A stretch of DNA of 35,014 nucleotides from an uncultured Pseudorhodobacter sp. (GTDB lineage: Bacteria > Pseudomonadota > Alphaproteobacteria > Rhodobacterales > Rhodobacteraceae), in contig CALEMZ010000110.1 in the NCBI GenBank assembly GCA_937910975.1, forward strand, positions 1-35,014, written 5' to 3'. Numbering within the stretch: the first letter of the stretch is position 1; each line of letters opens with the position of its first letter. The translations under genes were made by a program, and so were the position numbers. Below, piece by piece: positions 9,683 to 19,586 of the stretch. The notes beneath the pieces were generated by a model, which searched no databases, was not told the origin of the DNA, and saw nothing but the letters and a program-made list of their open reading frames with translations.

Positions 9683-10588
9683 ATGTTCACAATCGCAGCA
9701 CTCTATCACTTCACCCGCTTCCCCGACTTTGCTGCCCTGCAAGAGCCGCTGCTGGATCTTGGCCGCGCCCATGGCATCCGGGGCTCGCTTTTGCTGGCCT
9801 CCGAAGGCATCAACGGCACCATCTCTGGCGACCTTGCCGGGATTGACGCAATGCTTGCCCATATCCGCGCCCTGCCCGGCTGCGCCGATCTGGAGCACAA
9901 GGAAAGCTGGTCCGAGGAACAGCCCTTTGGCCGTTTCAAAGTGCGCCTGAAGCGCGAGATCGTTTCCATGGGCCAGCCCGACATAGACCCGCGCGCCCGC
10001 GTTGGCCATTACCTGAACCCGCAGGAATGGAACGACCTTATCTCTGCCTCCGATGTCGCCATCATCGACACCCGCAATGATTATGAATTCGGCATCGGCA
10101 CCTTTGAGGGCGCGATTGACCCCGAAACCAAGTCTTTTCGCGAGTTCCCGGCGTGGTGGGAGGCGAATAAAGACCGTTTCCACAACAAGCGCATCGCGAT
10201 GTTCTGCACCGGCGGTATTCGCTGCGAAAAATCTACCAATTACCTGCTGGGTCAGGGGATAGAGGATGTCTATCACCTCAAAGGCGGCATCCTGAAATAT
10301 CTCGAAGAAATGCCGCCCGAGCAAAGCCTGTGGAACGGTGAATGCTATGTGTTCGACAATCGCGTGTCGGTGGGCCACGGCCTTGTCCCCGGCCCCTATT
10401 CCACCTGCCACGGCTGCCGCCGCCCCCTTGCGCCGGAAGACAAGACCCGCCCGCAATTTGAAGAGGGCGTGTCTTGCCATCAATGCTTTGATGAACACAG
10501 CCACGCCGACCGCGAACGTTTCCGCGAACGTCAAAAGCAAATAGCCCTTTCCAATGCACGTGGCGAGCGGCACCTGGCCGAAGGCTAA
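9683..10588 (+). CDS. trhO: rhodanese-like protein, tRNA uridine(34) hydroxylase TrhO/YceA-type
   Basis: Start ATG at 9683 gives 301 aa; DTRNDYEFGIGTFEGAIDP, MFCTGGIRCEKSTNYLLGQG (rhodanese loop), C-terminal Cys-rich CHGCRRPL...CHQCFDE. Confidence 0.9.
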   Translation: MFTIAALYHFTRFPDFAALQEPLLDLGRAHGIRGSLLLASEGINGTISGDLAGIDAMLAHIRALPGCADLEHKESWSEEQPFGRFKVRLKREIVSMGQPDIDPRARVGHYLNPQEWNDLISASDVAIIDTRNDYEFGIGTFEGAIDPETKSFREFPAWWEANKDRFHNKRIAMFCTGGIRCEKSTNYLLGQGIEDVYHLKGGILKYLEEMPPEQSLWNGECYVFDNRVSVGHGLVPGPYSTCHGCRRPLAPEDKTRPQFEEGVSCHQCFDEHSHADRERFRERQKQIALSNARGERHLAEG

Positions 10589-10701
10589 ACAATCACGCGA
10601 AATAACGTTCCCGTGAGGTTCCGGCGATAGCCCCATTAGGGCCTATCCGGACAAAATGTCGCAGCTATACTCCAAGCGATCAAGCAACAGGAGCATAGCC
10701 A

Positions 10702-11142
10702 ATGCGATTCGCAACCAAAGCCGTGATTATCAGCCTTGCCCTATCTGCCGGAATGGCCTTCGCCAAAGAAGGCGTGCAGGATGCTACCGTTAAGGCCCGT
10801 ATGGACCTGATGGGCAACAACGCACTGAACGCAGGGATTTTGGGCGGAATGGCCAGCGGCAAAACAGGGTTTGATGCCAGCGCCGCCGCAGCTGCCAAGG
10901 CAGCACTTATCGCCAATGCCACCAACATCGGCGCGAAATTTGAGCCCGAGGTTGATGACCCGGTATCAGAGGCGCGCCCCGACATCTGGATGAACTGGGA
11001 GGGCTTTCTCGAGAAGGCCAAAGGGCTTGAAACCGCCGCAGGTGCAATTGATGTGTCCTCGCTCGAAGGCATTCAGGCGGGCATGGGCGCAATCGGCGGG
11101 GCCTGCAAAGCTTGCCACAGCGATTTTCGCGCCAAAAAATAA
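10702..11142 (+). CDS. cytochrome c' (periplasmic, C-terminal heme c site)
   Basis: 146 aa with signal peptide (MRFATKAVIISLALSAGMAFA) and C-terminal CKACHSDFRAKK. Confidence 0.9.
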   Translation: MRFATKAVIISLALSAGMAFAKEGVQDATVKARMDLMGNNALNAGILGGMASGKTGFDASAAAAAKAALIANATNIGAKFEPEVDDPVSEARPDIWMNWEGFLEKAKGLETAAGAIDVSSLEGIQAGMGAIGGACKACHSDFRAKK

Positions 11143-11166
11143 TCCGACCTGCAACACCAATAGAAA

Positions 11167-11199
11167 GCCAGCCTCACCCTCGGGGCTGGTCTTTTGTTT
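11167..11199 (+). terminator. Rho-independent terminator after the cytochrome c' gene
   Basis: CCAGCC (68-73) / GGCTGG (84-89) stem followed by TCTTTTGTTT. Confidence 0.75.
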
Positions 11200-11202
11200 G
11201 GC

Positions 11203-11505
11203 TCAGCCGCACGTGATCTGCATGATCGCTCGGTTTTCATCCAGATAGAAATTCAACCGCTGCGCGCTATAATCCTGCGTCACCATTCCACCCAAAGGGA
11301 TCACCCGATAGGGGCGCGTCAGCTTGACGGTGCGCAACACGCTTTCATTCTGGCCAATCAACCCACCAAACTCGCCAACACCACAGATATCGGGTTCCGC
11401 CCGGTCCAAACTATTGTCGGGGGGCGGCAGCACGAAGGGTGGCTCTGGCATTGGCGCACAGCCAAGCAAAGCAATCAGCACAACAATTGGCAAAACAGGT
11501 TTCAT
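11203..11505 (-). CDS. small lipoprotein, peptidase-inhibitor I78-family-like
   Basis: 100 aa; lipobox LIALLGC; GEFGGLIGQNESVLRTVKLTRPYRVIPLGGMVTQDYSAQRLNFYLDENRAIMQITCG resembles the I78 domain. Confidence 0.72.
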   Translation of the reverse strand: MKPVLPIVVLIALLGCAPMPEPPFVLPPPDNSLDRAEPDICGVGEFGGLIGQNESVLRTVKLTRPYRVIPLGGMVTQDYSAQRLNFYLDENRAIMQITCG

Positions 11506-11640
11506 GCCTTTGACCTCACATTTTTAGGTACTTCCATTCTGCATAGCAGTTTGGAAAATGACAGCGCAGGACGAAGTGATCTTGCTGTAACATTGGGCCA
11601 TGATCGGCTATCACGACTGCAAGGATCGAAAGGAAACCCA

Positions 11641-12420
11641 ATGTCTGACCCGCGTGCCCCGCGTCTTGCCGTACTGATTGATGCCGACAATGTGCCCGCC
11701 TCCTATGCCGAAGCAATTTTTGAGGAGATCGCCGGTCTGGGCGAGGCTTCCGTTCGGCGCATCTACGGCGATTGGTCAGCGCAGCGCTTGGCCGGTTGGG
11801 CGCGCAAAGTGGCGACCCTTGGGTTGGTCGCCGATCAGCAGTTTTCCAACACCAAAGGCAAGAATGCCTCCGACATTGGCCTTGTAATCGCCGCGATAGA
11901 TTTCCTGCACTCCGGCCTTTTTGATGGCTTTGTGCTCGTCAGTTCTGACAGCGATTTCACCCGCCTTGCTGCGCGCATCCGCGAACAGGGGCTGGATGTC
12001 TATGGCATCGGCGAAAAGAAAACACCCGAGGCATTTCGCATGGCCTGCAAGCGCTTCATCTATGTCGAAAACCTTGGTGGCGATGAAAGCGACGAGCGCC
12101 CGACAGAGCCCGTCCGCTCCCCCGCGAAACCTGAACGCGGCATGATGCCCGAAATGCCCGCCGAGCCAACCCCCGCACGTGGCCCGAAAGAGGCCCCGGC
12201 AAAGGCGATCCCGCTAATCATCGCCGCCATGCGCGCGATTGACCCGGAAGGCGAGTGGTACTCGCTGGGCCAGATCGGGCAATATATCACCCAAGGCGCG
12301 CCGGATTTTGATACCCGTACCTATGGCAGCGCCAAACTCTCTGATCTTGTGCGCAAGATTAGCCGCTTTGAGGTGAAATCTGGCCCCGGCGGTCAGCTTT
12401 TGGCCCGCGATGTGGCTTAG
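11641..12420 (+). CDS. NYN-domain (LabA/DUF88-like) putative RNase with C-terminal OST-HTH/LOTUS domain
   Basis: ATG at 11641; AVLIDADNVPASYAE, KGKNASDIGLVIAAIDFL, GFVLVSSDSDFTRLAARIREQGLDVYGIG; C-terminal GEWYSLGQIGQYITQGAPDFDTRTYGSAKLSDLVRKISRFEV. Confidence 0.88.
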   Translation: MSDPRAPRLAVLIDADNVPASYAEAIFEEIAGLGEASVRRIYGDWSAQRLAGWARKVATLGLVADQQFSNTKGKNASDIGLVIAAIDFLHSGLFDGFVLVSSDSDFTRLAARIREQGLDVYGIGEKKTPEAFRMACKRFIYVENLGGDESDERPTEPVRSPAKPERGMMPEMPAEPTPARGPKEAPAKAIPLIIAAMRAIDPEGEWYSLGQIGQYITQGAPDFDTRTYGSAKLSDLVRKISRFEVKSGPGGQLLARDVA

Positions 12421-12442
12421 GGGCTAACGGCTTTACAGCGCA

Positions 12443-13699
12443 TTACAGATCGGCCAGCCCTTCCGCCAACTGGCCCATCACATCCGCGCAAACGGCAAGC
12501 GGCACGACGATGCCGTAAGCCCTGCCTTGCTTGGTCTTACGCAGGGTCAATGGTTTGCCTTTCGCCGCGCCGATTCTCAGGCCATTCAGCCCAGCAAACA
12601 GTGCAGGGGCTATTCGACTGTCATCCTCAAACTGCAACTCCACCCCGATCCGCCGTTCATTCGGCTGTCGGGTCAGGCGCAGATGCGCGGCCTCTGGCTG
12701 CCCGGTAATGAAAAACCGCAACGCATTGCCATCACTGCGCAGATCGACCTGATACCGCAGAGGCAGCCCCGCCCGCAGATCTTCATAAACCGCCTGCCAA
12801 TAAGTCCGGTTCCGCGCAGCCCTGAGCGCCAGATCCGGCGTTGCGGCCTGCACCGCGGCCAAGCGCAACGGCCCGTCATAACCCGCGCCGCCAAGCGCCT
12901 GCCATTCGCCCAGGTTTTGCGCCCAATCCGGGTAGGCCAGCACCAACGGGGCGGCGTTCCAAAACTTGTCCGGCCCGATGGCATGCACAATCGCCGCCGC
13001 GCGCCCGCCCGGCGCCACAACCGGATGGTTGAACCGCAGATCCAGATTATACAGCGGCAAGCCGCGCGATGCGGCCAGAAAATACAGCGCCAACTCATCC
13101 ACCGACATTGCATCGGTCTGCGCAATCAACTGCCCTGCGACGGCGTAAATATCATCCGCGCAAATCACTCCACGCAGCGCCTGCCCCATGCCCACAACCC
13201 CACCGTTGAGCAGCGTGACCGAGGCGTCCACACGCATATCGGCAAAGGTTTCCATCACTTCGGCACGGCGTCCGAACGCCCCATCGGGCAAGGGCCGCCA
13301 AGCCAAGCCCTCAAAGGCCCAAACCGCCTCCAAACTGCCCTGCACCAGCATATCCACATCCAACCACAGGCATTTGTCATAGGTATCCAACAGGTCGAGC
13401 ATCTCAAATTTGGCAAAAATCATCGGGCTATAGCGCCGGATCACAGCGCCCAGCTCGGCCTTCAACCCAAGCCCTGCAAATCGCGCAGCCACGGTGCTTT
13501 GATCAAAAAGGTGAAACACCATACGCGGCCAAAGGCGCTGCAAGCGGGCCTGATCCTGCGCGTCCAGCCCATCATGAAACAGCACAAAATCGCCGGTAAA
13601 ATCGGCATTATGCCGCCGAAACCCGGCGATCAGACTGCCCAGCACAAAGGCATGGTCCGCCGTAATCCCGCACACAATGGCGCGGCGATCTGAAATCAT
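12443..13699 (-). CDS. GT8-like glycosyltransferase with an extra C-terminal domain
   Basis: Start likely ATG at 13699 (MISDRRAIVCGITADHAF...); KCLWLDVDMLVQGSLEAVW (DxD), LLNGGVVGMGQ, DELALYFLA. Confidence 0.68.
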   Translation of the reverse strand: MISDRRAIVCGITADHAFVLGSLIAGFRRHNADFTGDFVLFHDGLDAQDQARLQRLWPRMVFHLFDQSTVAARFAGLGLKAELGAVIRRYSPMIFAKFEMLDLLDTYDKCLWLDVDMLVQGSLEAVWAFEGLAWRPLPDGAFGRRAEVMETFADMRVDASVTLLNGGVVGMGQALRGVICADDIYAVAGQLIAQTDAMSVDELALYFLAASRGLPLYNLDLRFNHPVVAPGGRAAAIVHAIGPDKFWNAAPLVLAYPDWAQNLGEWQALGGAGYDGPLRLAAVQAATPDLALRAARNRTYWQAVYEDLRAGLPLRYQVDLRSDGNALRFFITGQPEAAHLRLTRQPNERRIGVELQFEDDSRIAPALFAGLNGLRIGAAKGKPLTLRKTKQGRAYGIVVPLAVCADVMGQLAEGLADL

Positions 13700-13876
13700 G
13701 CTGCCTGTCACCCTGCGCCCCTCACTTTTCTTTACCGCATATTCTGCAACCCTGCCCCCTAACTTTCAACCACTCAACTGCGATTGAGGGCAACCAATAC
13801 CCGCCATCCCAATTGCATTTCCGCCCTCATACGATTATCTGGGCCTCACGCAGAGTGACCGAAGGGCAAAGCACAG

Positions 13877-14839
13877 ATGAACTGGATTACGAACTACGTC
13901 CGCCCCACCATCAACTCCCTGTTTTCCCGCCGCGAGGTGCCTGAGAACCTATGGACGAAGTGCTCCGAATGCGGAACCATGCTGTTTCACCGCGAGCTGA
14001 AGGACAATCTGAACGTCTGCACCTCTTGCGATCACCATATGGCCATCACCCCGCGTGAACGTTTCTCAGCCCTGTTTGACGGCGGCATCTTCACTGAGAT
14101 GAAAGTGCCTGAACCCGTCGCCGACCCACTGCAGTTTCGCGACCAAAAGAAATATCCCGAACGCATGAAGGCTGCACAAAAGGCCAGCGGTGAAAAAGAC
14201 GCCATGCTGGTGGCCGAGGGCGAGATTGCCCGCACACCCATCGTCGCTGTGGGGCAGGATTTCTCTTTTATGGGCGGGTCCATGGGCATGTATGTCGGCA
14301 ACGCGATGCTGGCGGCCGCCGAACGCGCGGTCAAGCTCAAGCGCCCGCTGGTACTGTTTTCCGCCGCAGGCGGCGCACGGATGCAAGAGGGCATTCTTAG
14401 CCTGATGCAAATGCCGCGCACCACCGTTGCCGTAGAGATGCTGAAAGAGGCGGGCCTGCCTTATATCGTCATACTCACCCATCCGACCACCGGCGGCGTA
14501 ACGGCCTCCTATGCCATGCTGGGTGATGTGCAGATTGCCGAACCCAACGCGCTGATCTGCTTTGCCGGGCCGCGTGTGATCGAACAAACCATCCGTGAAA
14601 AACTGCCCGAAGGCTTCCAGCGCGCCGAGTATTTGCTGGATCACGGCATGCTGGACCGCGTGACGCATCGCAAAAACCTGCGCGATGAGCTGATAACCGT
14701 GCTGCGGATGCTGATGCAATTGCCGCCCCCTGTGCGCGGCGATCTGCCTGCACCTGAGGCTGTCGCGGCCCCCACAGCCAAATCTGCAACGGTCGAGGCC
14801 AAACCAGCGGCCCCTGAAAAAAAGGCTGCGCCAAAGTGA
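13877..14839 (+). CDS. accD: acetyl-CoA carboxylase carboxyltransferase subunit beta
   Basis: 320 aa; zinc finger [56 protein letters not shown]-like motif. Confidence 0.97.
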   Translation: MNWITNYVRPTINSLFSRREVPENLWTKCSECGTMLFHRELKDNLNVCTSCDHHMAITPRERFSALFDGGIFTEMKVPEPVADPLQFRDQKKYPERMKAAQKASGEKDAMLVAEGEIARTPIVAVGQDFSFMGGSMGMYVGNAMLAAAERAVKLKRPLVLFSAAGGARMQEGILSLMQMPRTTVAVEMLKEAGLPYIVILTHPTTGGVTASYAMLGDVQIAEPNALICFAGPRVIEQTIREKLPEGFQRAEYLLDHGMLDRVTHRKNLRDELITVLRMLMQLPPPVRGDLPAPEAVAAPTAKSATVEAKPAAPEKKAAPK

Positions 14840-16104
14840 CAAAACGCAGTTCTGACGCGCTGCTGGAGCGGATGATGACACTTCATCCGAAAATTATTGA
14901 TCTGACATTGGACCGGGTAGAGCGGCTTTTGGCCGCGCTTGGGCATCCCGAACGAAAACTGCCCCCGGTGATCCACATCGCCGGAACCAATGGCAAAGGC
15001 AGCACCCAAGCGATGATCCGCGCGGGGCTTGAAGCAGGTGGCCTGCGCGTGCACGCTTATACCAGCCCGCATCTGGCCCGGTTTCACGAACGCATCCGAC
15101 TGGCAGGCGACCTGATTGGCGAAGACGCTTTGTCGGCGCTGCTGGATGAATGCATCACGGCAAACGGTCCCGATGCGATCACCTTCTTTGAGGCGACAAC
15201 CTGTGCGGCAATGCTGGCCTTTTCGCGCACGCCCGCCGATTACCTGTTGTTAGAAGTTGGGCTGGGCGGGCGGTTGGACGCCACAAATGTGGTGGAAAAG
15301 CCCGCGCTCACCATCATCACCCCGGTCTCTCTGGACCACCAGCAGTATCTTGGCGATACAGTTGCCCTGATTGCCGGCGAAAAAGCCGGTATCATCAAAC
15401 GTGGCGTGCCTTGCGTCATCGGCCCCCAAACCCCAGAGGGGTTGGAGGTAATCGAGGCCAAGGCCGCCCGCATGAGTGCGCCGCTTTATGCCTATGGGCA
15501 GCAGTGGCATTGCTTTGCAGATCGTGGACGGTTGGTGTTTCAGGATGAGGACGGGCTGCTCGACTTGCCGCTGCCCAACCTGCCCGGCCCGCATCAGGTA
15601 CAAAACGCGGGTGCGGCACTGATGGCGCTGCGGCTGTTGGGCAAGGGCGACCCGGAGGCCGCGGTAACGCAAGCCTTTTGGCCCGCGCGGATGCAGCATT
15701 TGCGAAATGGCCCCTTGGTTGACGCGGCGCCGCAAGTGCAGCTCTGGCTGGACGGTGGCCATAACCCGGCGGGAGGCGCGGCGCTGGCAGCGACGCTGGC
15801 CGCCATGCCGCAACGCCCGACCCATCTGATTTGCGGCATGCTCAACACCAAAGACATCGGCGGCTATTTGCGCCCCTTGGCCCCGCATGTCACCTCGCTG
15901 TTCGCGGTCTCCATTCCCGGTGAGGCCGCGACCTTGCCTGCCAGCACCACCTGTGCAGCGGCAACGGCGGCAGGAATGGTTGCGCAAGAGGCACCGTCAG
16001 TGCTGGAAGCCCTGACGTATATCGCGGCGCACGACCCTTCCGCGCGGGTGTTGATTTGCGGCTCGCTCTATTTAGCCGGGCAGGTTTTGCGCGAAAATGG
16101 CTAG
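14836..16104 (+). CDS. folC: bifunctional folylpolyglutamate synthase / dihydrofolate synthase
   Basis: 422 aa from GTG overlapping the accD stop (GTGA); [39 protein letters not shown]. Confidence 0.95.
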   Translation: MTKRSSDALLERMMTLHPKIIDLTLDRVERLLAALGHPERKLPPVIHIAGTNGKGSTQAMIRAGLEAGGLRVHAYTSPHLARFHERIRLAGDLIGEDALSALLDECITANGPDAITFFEATTCAAMLAFSRTPADYLLLEVGLGGRLDATNVVEKPALTIITPVSLDHQQYLGDTVALIAGEKAGIIKRGVPCVIGPQTPEGLEVIEAKAARMSAPLYAYGQQWHCFADRGRLVFQDEDGLLDLPLPNLPGPHQVQNAGAALMALRLLGKGDPEAAVTQAFWPARMQHLRNGPLVDAAPQVQLWLDGGHNPAGGAALAATLAAMPQRPTHLICGMLNTKDIGGYLRPLAPHVTSLFAVSIPGEAATLPASTTCAAATAAGMVAQEAPSVLEALTYIAAHDPSARVLICGSLYLAGQVLRENG

Positions 16105-16137
16105 GGGCGCATGGGGGCGGCGCGGGCTAGCCAAACA

Positions 16138-16207
16138 GGGGGCATTCTGCCCCCCTTCGCCTGACGGCGAATTCTCCCCCTGAGGATATTTATTCCAAAG
16201 AGAAAGA
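16138..16207. repeat. intergenic hairpin plus CCCCC-GGATATTTAT element, copy 1
   Basis: GGGGGC-attct-GCCCCC hairpin followed by CCCCCTGAGGATATTTATTCCAAAGAGAAAG; shares its core with 25767-25819. Confidence 0.55.
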
Positions 16208-16365
16208 GCTGGGTTGCGGCAATCTGGCCAGTGGTTTTCGACACAATAAGCTTCGGTTTACCTTGACAGAGGGCAGCCTGTCCCACAGTTAAACATATCT
16301 GGTGGCCACAGGCTTTGGGGCCCCTTTTTCATATCTGACGACCCGAGCAAAGAACGGAATATGCA

Positions 16366-19222
16366 ATGTCCCTTGCCCTGATCGCCGCCCTGCCTTTTCT
16401 TGGCGCGCTGCTTCCCGGCCTGTTGATCCGCGCGGGTCGCAATGCCTGTGCCACCGTTACCGGTTTGGTCACGGGTTTGGCGCTGTTGGGGATTTTGCTG
16501 CACGCCCCCGCCGTAATGCGGGGCGAGGTGATTACAGCCCGGATTGAGTGGCTTCCCGCCTTGGGGCTGAATGCCAATTTCTTTCTGGACGGTTTGGGGA
16601 TGCTCTTTGCCGGGTTGATCCTTGGGATCGGGCTTCTGATTATCATTTATGCACGGTTTTACCTTTCGTCCAAGGATCCGATGGGGCAGTTTTACAGCTA
16701 TCTGATGCTGTTTCAGGGTGCGATGGTTGGGATCGTTCTATCCGACAACATCCTGCTTTTGCTGATTTTCTGGGAGCTTACCAGCCTCAGCTCTTTCCTT
16801 TTGATCGGCTATTGGAAGCATCTGCCCGAGGGGCGCCAAGGCGCGCGCATGGCGCTGGCCGTCACGGGTGCGGGCGGGTTGGCCATGATCGCGGGCATGC
16901 TGATTTTGGGCAATATCGTGGGGTCCCATGACCTGACGGTGATCTTACAGCACAAAGACCTTATTCAGGCGTCGGATTGGTATTTGCCCGCGCTTATCCT
17001 GATCTTGCTGGGCGCTTTCACCAAATCGGCGCAGTTCCCGTTCCATTTCTGGTTGCCCCATGCGATGGCCGCACCGACGCCGGTTTCGGCCTATCTCCAT
17101 TCGGCGACTATGGTGAAGGCGGGCTTGTTCTTGATGGCGCGGATGTGGCCGGTGTTGGCAGGTACGCCGGAATGGTTTTATATCGTGGCCACCACAGGGC
17201 TTATCACCATGGTGATGGCCGCCAAGATCGCGCTTTTCAAGGATGATCTGAAAGCGCTGCTGGCTTATTCTACCGTCAGCCATCTGGGCCTTATCACCAT
17301 GCTTTTGGGCTTTGGCACAGCAGGGGCGGCAACCGTAGCTGTGTTTCACATCATCAACCACGCCACCTTCAAGGCCGCGTTGTTTATGAGTGCGGGCATC
17401 GTCGACCATGAGACCCATACCCGCGACATAAAACGCTTGGGCGGGTTGCGGCATCTGATGCCGATTACCTTTGTCATCATGTGCATTTCTGCGCTTTCAA
17501 TGGCGGGTATTCCGCCGCTGAACGGCTTTTTGTCCAAGGAACTAATGCTGGACGAGGCGGCAAGTACGCCGTGGCTTGGCAACCCATGGGTGATGCCGGT
17601 GCTGGCTACGGTTGGCGCGATGTTCTCGGTCGCCTATTCCTTCCGGCTTATCGCCCATGTTTTCCTTGGCCCGGTGCGCGACGATTACCCCGCCAAGCCG
17701 CATGATCCGGGCTTTGGCATGTGGGCCGCGCCTGCGTTTCTGGCCGTGCTGGTTGTGGCAATCGGCGTGATGCCGATGACCATGGTGGGCGAATTGGTGC
17801 GCACCACCACCAGCGCCGTGATCGGGGGCGAAGCCGAGGTTTACATCAGCCATTGGCATGGTTTTATCCCGGCGCTCTGGATGTCGATCATCGCGGTTGG
17901 TGCGGGGGCTGATCTTGCTTGGCGCGCATCGTTCTCTGGAAGCGTTGTGGCTTTCCGCGCCGCGCCCCGATGCGAAGGTGATATTTGATGCGATTTTGGA
18001 GCCTTTTGCCCATGCCGCCCGCGTCATCACCGACCGGCTGCACAACGGGTCCATGGCGCGCTATCTGGCGATTGCGACGCTTACCATTCTGGCGGCGGGT
18101 TATTTTGCCTATGGCACGGGCACGCATAGCCCCGGCACCCGCACGCTGACCCCGATTGAGCCAGTGCCCGCCGTGGGTTGGCTTTTGCTGGTGGGCTCTA
18201 CTGCGGCGCTGTTTGCCTACCATCGCAACCGGCTTTTGGCGCTGGTTCTGGTGGGGGTGATCGGGCTGATGGTTTCCGTTGGCTTTGTGTATCTCTCTGC
18301 GCCAGACCTCGCGCTGACCCAGATCAGCGTCGAAGTGGCGACCGTGATCTTGCTCTTGCTGGCGCTGAACTTCCTGCCCAAGCAATCCCCGGTGGAAAGC
18401 AGTACAGGGCGGCGCACGCGTGATGGGCTTATCGCGGCGGCGGCTGGCATTGGCATCGGCGCGCTGATCTATGCACTGATGATGCGCGATTTTGCCTTCT
18501 CGCCGATCTCGGAATTTCACCTTGCCAATTCCAAGCCCGGCGGCGGTGGCACCAATGTGGTGAACGTGATCCTCGTAGACTTCCGTGGCTATGATACTTT
18601 TGGCGAGATCATCGTGCTCGGCATTGCTGGCCTCGTGATCTATGCCTTGGTGGAGGCATTGCTGCGCGGCGGGCCAGCCAATGACCGGCTGTTGGCCTGG
18701 GTGCCAGACCAGAAACGCGCGGGCGACCGGCACCCGCTCATGCTGGTCGTGGCAACAAGGATGATCCTGCCCATCGCAATTATGGTTGGGGCCTATATCT
18801 TCTTGCGTGGTCATAATGAGCCCGGCGGCGGCTTTATCGCGGGGCTTGTGGTGGCGATTGCCACGGTCATGCAATACATGGCCTCGGGCTTTGGCTGGGC
18901 GGCTGCGCGGCAGCGCATCGACTACCACGCGCTTATCGGCTGGGGCGTCACCATTGCCGGGCTTTGCGGTGTTGGCTCCTGGTTTGCCTCACGGCCATTC
19001 CTGAGCTCCAACTTCGGGTATTTCAAATTACCCTTCATCGAAAAGTTTGAACTTGCCACTGCCGCGATCTTTGATGTTGGTGTGTTCCTGACTGTGGTGG
19101 GGGCTGTGATGCTGGCACTTGCCTCGATCAGCCGTATCGCGATCCGTGCTGGTGAAACGGTCAATGCGGAGCCGTTCGATATTCAACCCGATGAAGTACC
19201 TGCATCCAAGGGGGCGCGCTGA
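16366..19222 (+). pseudogene. mrpA: Na+(K+)/H+ antiporter fused subunit A/B (MrpAB/PhaAB), interrupted by an apparent 1-nt frameshift near 17908-17912
   Basis: ORF 16366-17988 encodes the NuoL-like part of MrpA. Its coding continues in frame +2 (LILLGAHRSLEALWLSAPRPDAKVIFDAI...) into the DUF4040 and MnhB domains, ending at 19222. Confidence 0.82.
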
Positions 19223-19223
19223 T

Positions 19224-19586
19224 ATGGAATTTCTCGTCGCCTCCGCCGTTGGCATGATGACCGCCTGTGGCATCTACCTGATCCTGCGCAAACGGACCTT
19301 TCCGGTGATCGTAGGTCTTGCCATGCTCACTTACGCGGTCAACGTCTTCATTTTCGCCTCTGGCCGTTTGACCATTGGCCTGCCGCCGATCATCACCCAC
19401 AACCCCGAAGGCTATACCGATCCGCTGACCCAAGCCCTGGTACTGACCGCGATTGTGATCAGCTTTGGTATGACTGCAGTGATCGTGATGATGGCGTTGG
19501 GGTCTTTCCTCGAAACCGGGGATGACAATATCGGCATGGAAGAAGATCGCGAGACGCCTGCCAAGCCGCAGGAGGGCGCCGAATGA
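19224..19586 (+). CDS. mrpC: Mrp antiporter subunit C (NuoK-like)
   Basis: 120 aa from ATG 19224: MEFLVASAVGMMTACGIYLILRKRTFPVIVGLAMLTYAVNVFIFASGRL...DPLTQALVLTAIVISFGMTAVIV. Confidence 0.92.
   Translation: MEFLVASAVGMMTACGIYLILRKRTFPVIVGLAMLTYAVNVFIFASGRLTIGLPPIITHNPEGYTDPLTQALVLTAIVISFGMTAVIVMMALGSFLETGDDNIGMEEDRETPAKPQEGAE

Noticed and set aside
13730-13876. Promoter elements upstream of accD (short CTCAA-TTGAG hairpin, possible TTGCAT/-10)
   Set aside because: Matches are weak and spacing ambiguous; not enough to call.
17900-17930. Programmed ribosomal frameshift or transcriptional slippage in mrpAB
   Set aside because: The run is only five Gs and no typical slippery heptamer or adjacent strong pseudoknot is obvious. 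A sequencing error or simple indel is more economical, so recoding is kept only as a minor alternative.
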